DNA from: Annulohypoxylon bovei var. microspora
Taxonomy: Eukaryota; Ascomycota; Sordariomycetes; Xylariales; Hypoxylaceae
NCBI GenBank assembly: GCA_022836615.1
Contig: MU405228.1
Location: 62,001 to 126,000, forward strand
Length of the DNA: 64,000 nt
Direction of reading: 5' to 3'
The position numbers and the translations under genes are program-made. Below the pieces are notes generated by a model. It made no database searches and was not told the DNA's origin. It was given only the letters and a program-made list of their open reading frames with translations. Positions 31,576 to 43,127 of the stretch are shown one piece after another (within the stretch, counting starts at the first letter, position 1; every line of letters begins with the position of its first letter).

Positions 31576-34502
31576 GGTGGTGATGAATGGGAAGTTTTAT
31601 TCGAAGGCAATTAATTAAACCGTCTATAATAGAATAACAATGAGCTTCAGTTTTTTTTTAAGTCTTAACTATATGTAGTTACTCAAACCAACTAGATCTG
31701 GGGGGAAAGGCAGAGGGTACCTGGTTGTGCTATTTAATTGGCGTGCGTGGTATGATCGGTAGATCAGATTGAGGCACTTCTCAGTTTTTGGTGGAGAGTT
31801 TCGCTTCGTTCGATTTGGAGCTCGATCCTATGAAGTCAATGGCAAAGAGCTAAGGACGGGCGGAAGTAGACGGGGAAACGCACGGACGCAAACGGACCGG
31901 AGCTGCCCTAAAGGCCGCTTTTTTGCGTTTTTATGCCTGGCCTGTTTGGTGGGGAGGTGGGAGGTGGGTTGAGGTTGGAATTGCCTAGGCTCATATTATT
32001 GCTCCTTCTCAGACAGCTCAGAGGGGACTGGCTCGAACCATATAAAAAGCATGTACTACATAAGGCCATACTCTATGTACATACATAGCATCATAGGTGG
32101 TGATCACGCAAAAAAGGAAAAGGCTCGTTCTTCTCATCTATCACCACGCCATCCCTATGTGGTCATCTGATATAAAAGATTCGTATAATTGCCTATTAGG
32201 TAGGTATTGTACCATTGGAAATTTGCCGCGTATCATTAAACAAATCAATGGAAATGGGGTTGTTAAATTTCATTGTAATTAGGGATACCAGCGTTGATTC
32301 TCATATATACCTAGGTACCTCTTCGCAAATTTATCATTATCGTGTAATACCAGTAAGTCGAGTTTACAGTGTTCTTCGAACGCCATGCATACCTATTGAC
32401 AGCGATGTTACCCCATGTATTGATGTTGAGGCTGAATTTGCATGAAAACCGATGCATAAATCGGCGTAGCCGGTTCTTCATGCCAGTCATGTCAATAGTA
32501 TACTAACTAGGGCCGGATTATTCCTAGCTACTGTATACTACTACATGGCAGATTATAGAAACTAATAGAATCAGGTATCGTGAGGCTCAGATTTGGCGTG
32601 GTATCTTAGGAGGGGCTGTACAGATGGGAGGAGCATGGTTTTTAATCTAAGTTTTAGTGTGTGAGGAGGCAGTTCCCGGGTTTGAAAATAGTGGCAAAAA
32701 AGAACCAAAAAAAGAAAGCTTGGCAACGCGTGGATTGTCCTCCCTCTTGGAGGGGAAGAGAAACGACCGGTGACGTTTTGCATATGTCGAAGATTTTCTC
32801 TTCTTCCTACCTACCTATCTATGTACCTACTCTTGATTTTCAGGTCAAGTTTGCATTGACGATGGTCTAGATAAACCGGACGAATGAGGGGCCTAGGGCT
32901 TGCGGTAGCCGGCATGGGCATGGCCCCGAATGAGGAGGCCTGGCGCAGCACCGTGCATATGTATGAGCTATTTGGGCTGCAGACGTTGACGTAGGCTGAA
33001 ATTCTCTTCCTCTTATCGCCCAGTAATGACGGCGGCAGCATTCTCAGATGGAACGCTTCGATGGCATCTAAGGAAATTCTTAAGGAACAAAGAATGGAAT
33101 GGCTCGTGGTCAGGGTCACCTTAAATTATCAACTTGAAAAGATGATTGGCTAGCTGGACTTTAAACCATCTTTAGATGCCTCGTGAGACATTGAATGATA
33201 CCTACCTAGTGCCTAGGTATGAATGGAGGTTCATCTAGATGCCCTTTCTAATATGAATATCGCTCGATTACCTAGGTATCCAGGCAATGAAGGTCATAGG
33301 TGAAGAGAAGATAAGAGCTAACCGATTTTAATACATATCATCAGAGGGTTTAGAGGTCATCGTACCTTTTGAGGCTTGACGACTTCTCATCAGGTGCTTG
33401 GATGGGTTGCCTCTAGGGACGATACAAACCTGGCATGAAATTAGAATCTTGAAATGCGTGGGGTACAAGTATCATCGTAGGGCGGCACAGCTGAGTGGTA
33501 TCAACGGTATTAGCACTGACGTAGGGGACTAAGCAGGGAGTGGGAAAAAAGAATCATGCTTTTTATTATTTACCATCGTTATAGATAATTATAGGCAGTT
33601 ATGGGTATATAAATAAATAAATAAACAGACACGATAATTATAAGAGACGTTACTGCCCCAAACCACGAAAACATAAAAATTCAATATTGAATATTAGAAA
33701 GTAAAATCAAAGGGGAAGGGACGAGAATGCCTTGCCTCACCAATGTTATCAGACTTCATGTTGAAACTTCAAGTTGTAGATATAAATGTATACACGTATG
33801 TACCTGTGTATGTAATGTAATGTACCTTTAGATGTATCGAAACATGATACCAGTCATTAAAGGGAAGTACCAGACGGTTAGATTTGAGGATGAACCAGCC
33901 TTGTTCCATTGTCAAATGATCCATCGCCCGCTGCCAAGTTTATAGACCAGTAGCTCACTGGCCAGACTGGCTCAAGATTAGTTAGGCTCGAGACGGAACC
34001 GGTACTGGTAAACTGGGAATGAACATTGAGGTAGCTTAGGTTCCTAAGAGATACTTAGAGAAGGGTACTTACGTCAAGGTACTGTACATAGACATCTGCG
34101 AATTACATGAATTACAGGGTGTACCCCGTGGTTACTGGCTGCTGCCCGCCCACAATCTCCCCTCCCACGAGAGCTGCTGGTCTACTGGGGCACATCCGCT
34201 CTACACCCTGGCTTGCAACCCTCTTTCTTCTTCACCTCAGGCTCCCTCTAACCTTCTACCCCTTCTACCTTACCACATTTACCACATTTACCACCTACCG
34301 CCTTCTACTTTCTACTGCCTACCGCCTAGCAACAAAACCGAACCGCTGCACATATTGTTCATCACAAAAACTCTCCCAAAACTTTTGCTTCCCAGAACTT
34401 ACCAAAACACCACAACCGATTTATTCTTTTCTCCCTCTCCCTTCACGCAACAATTCTTGTGCATCATCACGCACAACTGAATTTCCTTCTACAACACTTT
34501 GA

Positions 34503-35159
34503 GTAAGCAACAGGTACGTAAAATATCATCCCCGTAAAGATATCCTATTCTCCTTAAGATTTTCTTTATTTCCCCGTCTCTGCACTTTGCACTTTGCACT
34601 TTGCGGTCTTGTTCCTTGGCCTGCTATCTACTACCCTGAGTCCCGTCCCGCCTTGCACTTTCGTCATCGCCCACATCACGACCGCCTCTTTTGACGCCTT
34701 GCACACACGACAACAAACCCATCAACTGGTTAATGCGCCTCGTCCTCTATCCCAATTGATTATTGCGACGACGTCCACGATTTTCCATCTACCTTTAACA
34801 CACGCGTTTTCCAGCCGCATCCACTGGCGCAAACCCCACCGACTGCGGGGGGCATTCATCTTTCTGCTTCACCGTCACACTCTTTCAACCCTTTCCGTGT
34901 TTCCGTTGTTCACGACAAGGTAGCGCGTTTCTCGGGCTCAGATCGTAAACACCTCACGTGGCCATAGTGTTATTGTATAAATCTCCAGGCTACTAATCAT
35001 TCCTCTTCAATACACAATACTATATTTTCCCTCCCCCCCAAGACTCTACTCTACTTTTCTTCTTCTACACCGCATCTACCCACTGCCCATTCCCATTAAT
35101 ATTTAATGAGAACCACACTGTGTAAACAGAACCACAACTAACCTGATACCTCCTACCAG
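34503..35159 (+). other. Probable 5'-UTR intron of the 14-3-3 gene
   Basis: GT donors lie at 34503 (GTAAGC) and 34514 (GTACGT). Near 35140 a CTAAC branch is followed by TACCAG ending at 35159, 32 bases before the start codon. The enclosed 650 bases are T/C-rich with no gene. Which donor is used, and whether the intron exists, needs transcript data. Confidence 0.45.
34581..34604. repeat. TTTGCAC tandem repeat
   Basis: The 7-base unit is repeated about three and a half times within the probable 14-3-3 leader intron. Confidence 0.8.
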
Positions 35160-35191
35160 TCCCGGGTTTTACCTGAGTTCACTTCGCCAAA

Positions 35192-36232
<1,041 letters not shown>

Positions 36233-37148
36233 GAGAAGCAAAAAGAGCACGCGTCCCTTAATAGTCTCTAGATGTCAAGAGGTCGACTGCGGGGCAGGGT
36301 GGAATCTGGTGTCTATGGAGTGTTTGCTTGAGAACCCTCTTCCTTGAGATTCTGCATTTTTCTGTTTTTTTCCTCACGTGGCAAATGCACTGGCCCGAAT
36401 GTCTTTGGAGGGTTCTCTTTTCCCAACAGGCAAAAAGGGCTAAAGAGCTTTTGGTAGGTCTCTGCTTGCCCTTTAGTCTCTAATGCGAATTCGTCTGGAC
36501 AATAAACCCATACTTTACTGCACCTGCAAAAGTATTAATGTTATGAATATGGACAAAAAGTGAAGGGTTTTTTTTCTCTTCGTACGGTGAAATTAAGATC
36601 TGGGGAGCATATAAAAGTATCACCATAGGAGTGACGAGCTTAGACGGAAGTTGCTGGCCTATATTATGGTGCAACACGGCATACAACATTCAGGTTTATT
36701 TGTCATACATTTAGTGAGGATCTTCCTCGTTCTTGATATGAAGGCAAAAATTTCTACATCAGAAATGATGATGTTAGGTCCTTTTGATCGCACTTCTAGG
36801 TCGTAAATTATCGAGACATCGTTAACAATCCATACGCCTTATTGTGTATGTCCGAAAGACATCACAAAAGTAGCATCGTATTAGCCTTCTTTTGACGTTT
36901 ACTAACTTCTAATGTGGTCCTCGTTAATACATGGCTATTAAAACAAACGCCTTCCCCGTCAATTGACTTCAGAGTAAGTCGTCCAGCCCACGTGACACGT
37001 CTCGCCTGTGGGGAGTAAGAAGCGAAAGCGAGCCTATCCAATTTGAATGCAACGGGATCATCGACGGGTTTCTCTAACTCCTAAATGGCTGCTCCTTGAC
37101 GTTTCTTTTTGCAGGGAGATGGTCGAGCTAATGCGTAGATCGACCGGG
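36233..37148. other. Intergenic between convergent 14-3-3 and DPH4 genes
   Basis: Two 3' regions. CACGTG sites occur at 36375-36380 and 36989-36994. A C-box-like ATGATGATG at 36766 has no matching D box. No gene seen. Confidence 0.5.
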
Positions 37149-38009
37149 TTACCGCTGAGAACCGCTACCCGTCCCGGCCGTCGCGGACCCAGATATAGAG
37201 GACCCGGTTAAAGAGATCCCCCAGTTGAAGCTCCAGTTAAACTTGAAACCCCTGCCGGCGCCGGTTCCCTGCTGTTCGCCTGCGGCCGCGACCGCGTCGC
37301 CTTCTCGTCCTTGGGACGCCACGGCTTCCGAGCGCGGGCCTCCTCCTGTGGTAGCGGGAGCAGAAGCAGAAGCAGAAGCAGGCACGTCATCGGCCGGGTC
37401 CTCGTCCTCGGCCGCGGCGAACAGCACCCGGATCCAGAGGCTGCAGTCGAGGCACTCGACCATCAATACCCCGTCGTCCTCGAACTCCTCCAGGTTCTCC
37501 TCCGCAAAGGCGTACCCGCGCGCGTTGCCGCACCGGCACGCCCGGTGGTACAGCCCCGCCCGCGCGTCGAACGACAGGTCGTCCAGGTCCACCGTCTCGA
37601 CGCCCGTCTGGAACGCAGCGCTGCCGCTGCCGGAAGACTGCGCCGGGCGCGACGTGCGCAGCGCCCGGTCGTACTCGCGCCGCTTCCCGGCGTCCGAGAG
37701 CACCGCGTGGGCGTGCTGGATCTGGTCGACCGTGAAGGTGATGCGCGGCTGGGCGTGGGAGGCTTGCTTTGCTTTTGCGGATGTTTTTGACTTTGACGGA
37801 GAAGAGGGCGGGTGGGGGGATGAGGATGATGTTGAGGGGCCGCTGGCTGCTTTGTCAGGGTGGTACTTGAGAAGCGCCCGGTGGTAGGCCTGCTTCACGA
37901 TCTTCTGCTGCTGGGCCGCGCCGGCCTGGCCCTCTAGGTGCTTGGGGGTTAGGGAGAGGATGTCGTAGAGCGTGGGCTCGGCTGACGTATTGGATATCGG
38001 GGGCGCCAT
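37149..38009 (-). CDS. DPH4: Diphthamide biosynthesis J-protein Dph4
   Basis: Intronless, 286 residues. J domain at residues 12-118 with HPD at 50-52, interrupted after the HPD by a Ser/Pro/Lys-rich insert (about 57-87). Then a CSL (DPH-type) zinc finger with C158, C160, C186 and C189, and the expected WIRVLF end. Dph4 supports the Dph1-Dph2 step of diphthamide formation on eEF2, its finger holding iron or zinc. Unusual is a C-terminal extension of about 80 residues after the finger: A/S/G-rich, then GRGFKFNWSFNWGISLTG and more S/G. The gene is G/C-rich like the UMP-CMP kinase. Its upstream region has a tandem CACGTG pair. Confidence 0.9.
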   Translation of the reverse strand: MAPPISNTSAEPTLYDILSLTPKHLEGQAGAAQQQKIVKQAYHRALLKYHPDKAASGPSTSSSSPHPPSSPSKSKTSAKAKQASHAQPRITFTVDQIQHAHAVLSDAGKRREYDRALRTSRPAQSSGSGSAAFQTGVETVDLDDLSFDARAGLYHRACRCGNARGYAFAEENLEEFEDDGVLMVECLDCSLWIRVLFAAAEDEDPADDVPASASASAPATTGGGPRSEAVASQGREGDAVAAAGEQQGTGAGRGFKFNWSFNWGISLTGSSISGSATAGTGSGSQR

Positions 38010-38520
38010 GTCGCCAGATTAATGGGGTTTTACCTGTCTGGGCAATATTACGAGGCCGGTGGATTTGCTAGCTAACGCTAGAAATGGCGAAATTGAAATT
38101 CCTATGCAAGGGCCTGAAGTTGTTGTAAGTAGGTACGTCAGGATGGCTTCTTAGCAAACCGGTTTCGAGAAAAAAGTCAATCGGCGCCACGTGGTCACGT
38201 GAGCGACACGAGCGAAGTTCTCCTTGATTTCTCTAACTTGCGAGAATAAGGGATATAGTATAAGATGAGATGATGACATGAAGATACTCTTAAAGCATGG
38301 CCTACTTACTACTGTCAACACGCTATGCTTCATGGCCGGGTGTTTTCTAGTATAGACGCCTAGGGATGCTTCAAAACAAGACCAGCTTAAGATATGGTGG
38401 TAACAGTTGTTTCTTGAATTTTTGGAATGGGGCTCAGGGACCTTCGTGCAAAGTAATACATGAATTTTGTACATTTTACTTCGTTGGCTATATACTGCCT
38501 TAAGATCATGACATAGTCGT
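38010..38520. other. Upstream region of DPH4
   Basis: 511 bases between the DPH4 start and the mL59 stop, both on the minus strand. Contains the tandem CACGTG pair at 38188-38201. No gene seen. Confidence 0.5.
38188..38201. promoter_or_regulatory. Tandem CACGTG E-boxes
   Basis: Two CACGTG palindromes separated by two bases, about 180 bases upstream of the DPH4 start codon. CACGTG is the core site of fungal bHLH factors such as Cbf1. Function here is inferred only from sequence. Confidence 0.5.
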
Positions 38521-39142
38521 TTATCGTGGATATTTTGACCACCTGCCTTTTCCAACCTATCGCTTCTGTTAGTGATGCGAAATATGGACGGGGCAACACA
38601 ACTTACCTTCCGCCATTGCCTGATAAGTTTCGGCATGCCCAATATAGCCGTTCTTCTCTTCTCCATCCTGTACCGTTGGTTAACATTGAATCGTGGAGAG
38701 GAAACGTTTTCCTAGCGAGTAGAGTGCTCGTAGGAAACATAGTAGTTATAACATACTTGGTGGCCAACATTCTCTCGTGCAAGTGACCCTTGACAGACTG
38801 CCCAACACCCGTACCACGAACCCGAAGACCGTGCTCGACTCTGGTCCGTAACTTCTCCTCGGTGCCCTTAGATGTGAATGGTAGGAGCTCTTCTACTCCC
38901 TGTTCCCGCGCTAGCTTTACAAGCTCTGCCTGCCGCCTCAGGGAGAATTCTGGATTGTGCCACTTTCCGGTCACTGGGTGCTTGTGCGGTAGGAAGGGGT
39001 TGGCCGTTGCGCCGCCTTCGATCGTGTTCGTCCTCGTCGAGGTCGGGAGGATCTGGTTTGGAGGGTACTTGGCGAAGAACCGTGATAGCCGCGGGTGCAG
39101 CTGCTTCGCCAATTCGACGTATTTGGTATTGACCGCCGCCAT
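38521..39142 (-). CDS. MRPL25: Mitochondrial large ribosomal subunit protein mL59 (MRPL25)
   Basis: Three exons inferred: 39142-38757, 38667-38607, 38556-38521; introns 89 and 50 bp; 160 residues. The last exon adds only VGKGRWSKYPR, found by phase and by the basic-aromatic end usual for this family. Core features are HPRLSRFFAKYPP at the N-terminus, NPFLPHKHPVTGKWHNPEFSLRRQAELVKLA in the middle and MEKRRTAILGMPKLIRQWRK. It is a fungal-specific component of the 54S subunit. There is no long cleavable presequence, as in yeast Mrpl25. It starts 529 bases from PRP28 on the opposite strand. Confidence 0.9.
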
Positions 39143-39671
39143 CCCCGATCACAGTATTTGGCTTATTATTCAGAGAAATTGGGCGACAATTGCCTGTATG
39201 ACTGTAGTCTGTAGTTGAGAAAAACGTCGTGATCGTAAAGTTCGAGTCGCAAAAGTGCACACAGCTTCCTAAATTTTGACAGTGGATGGTAATTGGCAGG
39301 GGTCTCTATCTACGCTAAATTCTCCGATTGGCTCAAGCCACCTGGGCTAGTGTTCTGGGCGGTTCTTACAAGCCGTACCCCGACAAGCCGATTCTTCTAC
39401 CTACCTTTTTAGCTTTATCTTTGCATCTAGTAACCTTGAAATCTGGAATTAAACAGACACCATAACAACTTCACCTTTGCTACCTAATACTTTCGAATAG
39501 GTATCTATGATAGACTGACATAGCCGAATTGGTGGGATTATAATCTATTATTTAGATTCCTAATAAGGCCGTAGTAACCATCTACTCTATCGTCTATTCT
39601 AGAAGTCTAAAACAATTCGAAAGCCTCAACCAGTCTTACACAGACGCATCTCAATCAACGCCCCTTCGATC
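39143..39671. promoter_or_regulatory. Shared divergent upstream region, mL59 / PRP28
   Basis: 529 bases between opposite start codons, so both promoters lie here. A/T-rich in its right half. No clear factor site recognised. Confidence 0.6.
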
Positions 39672-41930
39672 ATGGGGATGCAACCGCGAACCGGGTCGTT
39701 GGCGCATAAGAACGGCACTAACGAGAAGAATGGCGTAGATGGAGCGAATGAAACAAATGGCGAAGCAAGCAAACGAAAGGGGCCTCTAGATATCGAGGAG
39801 ATATTGCGCAAAAAGAAAGAAGCAAATGAAGCTGCTGCCAAACCAAGATTCATCCCTAAGGCTGAGCGTGAGCGCCTAGCAGCAGAGAAGCAGAAAGAGG
39901 AAGAAGAGAGGCGAAGACGAAAAGCTCAAGAAGAAGCGCGAAGCAAGCATAGCAGTAGACCTACAGCCGCGCGAGAGCCCGATAGACGATATGGAGACCG
40001 TCGCGACCGAGACCACGCGCCCGCTGTTCCGACGGGACCTAAAGCTATGCGCCAAAACGGTCACGATAGACGTGATGCTAATGATCACGAAAGCGGCGAC
40101 GTACGAGGGAAGTCGAGGGGCAAAAAGGGGATGGCGGGAGAAAAACGGCCACCGCCAGAAGAGGCAGAAGCTGCCTCAATACGAGCAAGATACATGGGTC
40201 CAGAAATGAATCAGTCGACATTCTCGGCTAAGAAGAAGCGGAGAAGAACAACGGATAAGAAATTCAATTTTGAATGGGATGCAGAAGAGGACACGACCCA
40301 AGATCATAACCCCATTTACTCAGAGAGGGCTGAGCCGACCTTCTTTGGGAGAGGAAGGCTAGCTGGATTTGGTGATGATATGACAGAGGAAAATGCCAGG
40401 AAATACGCCAGGTCTCTTATCGAGCGCGATCCCGATAATGGAGCAAAACGAGCCCAAGAACTATTAGACATGATGCAAAAGGCAAAGGAGAGGGCCAACC
40501 GCAACGGACTAGGGAAGCACTGGTCCGAGAAGACGCTTGAAGACATGCGCGAACGAGATTGGCGCATCTTCAAGGAAGACTTTGGTATATCAACGAAGGG
40601 TGGGCTCATTCCAAATCCGATGCGAAATTGGCAGGAATCCGGTCTACCTCGACGACTACTAGACATTATCAGCAAGGTTGGCTACGACGAGCCAACTCCC
40701 GTCCAACGTGCAGCAATTCCTATTGCTCTGCAGGCAAGAGATCTGATTGGTGTCGCTGTCACCGGTTCAGGAAAGACGGCCGCTTTCTTACTACCTTTAC
40801 TAGTGTACATCTCGGAATTACCCCCATTGACTGAGCTCACTAAGAACGACGGTCCCTACTCGTTGATCATAGCTCCAACCCGAGAGTTAATCCAGCAGAT
40901 CGAGTCGGAAGCCAAGAAGTTTGCGACACCTTTGGGCTTTACAGTTGTCAGTCTCGTTGGTGGGCATTCGCTTGAAGAACAAGCATTTGCGCTGAGAAAT
41001 GGTGCTGAGATTATTGTCGCTACACCTGGTCGTCTGGTCGACTGTATCGAACGACGTCTACTGGTATTGTCTCAGTGTTGCTACATCATCATGGATGAAG
41101 CAGATCGTATGATCGATATGGGTTTCGAGGAGCCCGTGAACAAGATCTTGGATGCGCTTCCCGTCACCAACGAAAAACCGGACACCGACGCCGCTGAAAA
41201 TGCGCAGCTAATGAGTAGTCATCTAGGTGGCAAAGATCGATACCGACAGACTATGATGTACACGGCCACTATGCCTAACGCTGTCGAGAAGATTGCCAAG
41301 AAATATCTACGTCGTCCTGCCACCGTAACTATTGGAAATGCTGGAGAGGCTGTGGATACGGTCGAGCAAAGAGTCGAATTCGTACCCGGGGAGGATCGCC
41401 GCAAGAAGCGCTTGCAGGAGATCCTGTCATCCAACGAATTCGCGCCGCCTATCATCGTCTTCGTCAACATCAAGCGCAACTGTGACGCCGTAGCTCGCGA
41501 GATCAAGCACATGGGCTTTTCAGCTGTCACACTTCACGGCAGCAAGACCCAGGAGCAGCGAGAGCAGGCACTGGCCTCGGTGCGCGGCGGTTCGACAGAC
41601 GTCCTAGTAGCGACAGACCTGGCTGGTCGTGGTATCGACATCCAGGACGTGTCCCTCGTGGTCAACTTCAACATGGCTATGAGCATCGAAAGCTACACTC
41701 ATCGTATCGGTCGTACGGGTCGTGCCGGCAAGAGCGGTATCGCCATCACGTTCCTGGGAAACGAAGACTCGGACGTCCTGTACGACCTACGACAGATGTT
41801 GTCGAAGAGCTCGATATCCAGGGTGCCAGAGGAGTTGCGCCGGCACGAGGCAGCTCAACAGAAACCAACGAAGGGTCCAAAGAAGCTCGAGGAGAAGAGT
41901 TTTGGTGGGAAAGGGGGTAGTTGGGATTAG
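39672..41930 (+). CDS. PRP28: Pre-mRNA splicing DEAD-box helicase Prp28
   Basis: Intronless, 752 residues. The N-terminal 300 residues are charged, with the family marker LDIEEILRKKKEANEAAAKPRFIPKAERERLA in its start. Helicase core: Q motif GYDEPTPVQ near 337, motif I GSGKT near 364-368, PTREL near 403, TPGRL, motif II DEAD at about 475-478, motif III TAT, FVN motif IV, TDLAGRGID motif V and HRIGRTGR near 677. Motif III is TAT instead of SAT, as in Prp28 proteins generally. It displaces U1 from the 5' splice site so U6 can bind, within the tri-snRNP. Ends in a basic/Gly tail. Complete. Confidence 0.96.
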   Translation: MGMQPRTGSLAHKNGTNEKNGVDGANETNGEASKRKGPLDIEEILRKKKEANEAAAKPRFIPKAERERLAAEKQKEEEERRRRKAQEEARSKHSSRPTAAREPDRRYGDRRDRDHAPAVPTGPKAMRQNGHDRRDANDHESGDVRGKSRGKKGMAGEKRPPPEEAEAASIRARYMGPEMNQSTFSAKKKRRRTTDKKFNFEWDAEEDTTQDHNPIYSERAEPTFFGRGRLAGFGDDMTEENARKYARSLIERDPDNGAKRAQELLDMMQKAKERANRNGLGKHWSEKTLEDMRERDWRIFKEDFGISTKGGLIPNPMRNWQESGLPRRLLDIISKVGYDEPTPVQRAAIPIALQARDLIGVAVTGSGKTAAFLLPLLVYISELPPLTELTKNDGPYSLIIAPTRELIQQIESEAKKFATPLGFTVVSLVGGHSLEEQAFALRNGAEIIVATPGRLVDCIERRLLVLSQCCYIIMDEADRMIDMGFEEPVNKILDALPVTNEKPDTDAAENAQLMSSHLGGKDRYRQTMMYTATMPNAVEKIAKKYLRRPATVTIGNAGEAVDTVEQRVEFVPGEDRRKKRLQEILSSNEFAPPIIVFVNIKRNCDAVAREIKHMGFSAVTLHGSKTQEQREQALASVRGGSTDVLVATDLAGRGIDIQDVSLVVNFNMAMSIESYTHRIGRTGRAGKSGIAITFLGNEDSDVLYDLRQMLSKSSISRVPEELRRHEAAQQKPTKGPKKLEEKSFGGKGGSWD

Positions 41931-42238
41931 GGTCTAGCTAGTACTTAATTATTAGACCCAGGTACTCAGGTGTCTGTCTATATTTGTTACGTCAAATCAA
42001 TCAAGTCCGCGAAGTTCATATGCCTTAGGAACGGGTTTGAGTAGTAAAGATAGGTAAACGCGGACAAATCCGTTTTATATTACCCCCTTATTTTACCTCC
42101 TTATCTACTTACCTAGGTACCTACTCATAATACGTGCATTACTACGTATATACTTAATTCAACAAACACAACACACCAAATAAAGGAAAACGGAAAACAA
42201 AAGTCGGTGTTTCCTATATATTAGGCGTTGCTAGACAA

Positions 42239-42268
42239 TATCGTAGTCTATATATCGTAGTCTATATA
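42239..42268. repeat. Two copies of ATATCGTAGTCTATA
   Basis: Direct tandem duplication of a 15-base unit, read directly. Confidence 0.85.
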
Positions 42269-43005
42269 ACATATTCTTATCTAAGACATCTAAATGGTTA
42301 TATCCGTGTCGTTGGACTCTCGAGTCGCACGACAGTCGACCATATCAAATTGCGAACTTGATCCGAGTATCAAAGTGTAGCACTGAGTGGATGGGTCTTG
42401 TCTCGCTTCGACTTGTTTGTATCGGGATCTACGTTCTAGAATCCGTAGCTGAGATGCCTCGAATGCGACCCTGCATGAGATTGTTTCCAAAGAGTTGCGG
42501 TTTCGGGAGACGCGGCCGCCAGCAGCGCGACCAATATGTATGATATGTACGTCTAGTTGCCGCAGTTGGTAGGTACATTCTAAGAAATCGAGGTAGCACC
42601 TACATAAAGTCGTGGGACGACCCCTACAAATCACCCGCTACACCGCCTACCTTCCGTGGTGTGGCGTCATTTTCATTTTTTTCTTCAGATCCAACTTTTT
42701 TTCTTTCATTTTTCTTTCTTCCTTCTTCCGCATCGAAATATCCATGTCCGTACATACGGTTTTTGCGAACCCTGATGGCCAAGTTAAAGGGCTCAATCTA
42801 TACCTAACTTAGCACACACACGCACACACATACACATATTGTATACACACATTAGCTTCAATGTTGGTAAAATTAAAAGTCTGGAATCTGTCGTCTATCT
42901 GATAATGCACGAATAGGGATTCTTTCCTCTAGCTGGCTTGCCCCTCTACCCCTCCATTTATGAATAAACTGGTTGCTTAGGATACCCCTCTAACCCCTCT
43001 ATATC

Positions 43006-43031
43006 GTAATACCGCAATACCGCAATACCGC
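43006..43031. repeat. AATACCGC tandem repeat
   Basis: Three consecutive copies of an 8-base unit, about 100 bases upstream of the first aminopeptidase ATG. Confidence 0.85.
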
Positions 43032-43127
43032 ATGTGAAACTTCCGAGTCACTCCCAGTGTACATACCTAATTCTCTGTACTATATGATAATTGTATTATA
43101 TCACCCTCCCCTTCCTCTTTCTCGCAC

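Larger units (their letters stand above)
31576..35191. other. 3.6 kb gene-poor region, then 14-3-3 leader
   Basis: From 31576 to about 34100 no gene is visible; the sequence holds TACCTA/TAGGTA words (near 32198, 32309, 32808, 33200, 33270), an ATAAATAAATA run near 33612 and AT-rich stretches. From 34200 to 35190 it is pyrimidine-rich and is read as promoter and long 5' leader of the 14-3-3 gene. Confidence 0.5.
41931..43127. other. Intergenic between PRP28 and the aminopeptidase
   Basis: Contains several short tandem repeats: a 15-base unit twice at 42239-42268, CA-rich sequence near 42811-42835 and AATACCGC three times at 43006-43031. The right end is the pyrimidine-rich aminopeptidase leader. 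No credible gene. Confidence 0.6.

Noticed and set aside
32025..32045. Minus-strand GGTTCGAGCC resembling a tRNA B box
   Set aside because: No matching T-stem pairing and no upstream tRNA structure.
34107..34502. 131-codon open frame upstream of the 14-3-3 gene
   Set aside because: Pyrimidine-rich composition, no domain, and it sits in the promoter or leader; it ends right at a candidate splice donor.
36764..36860. C-box-like ATGATGATG suggesting a box C/D snoRNA
   Set aside because: No CTGA D box follows within about 100 bases and there is no terminal stem.
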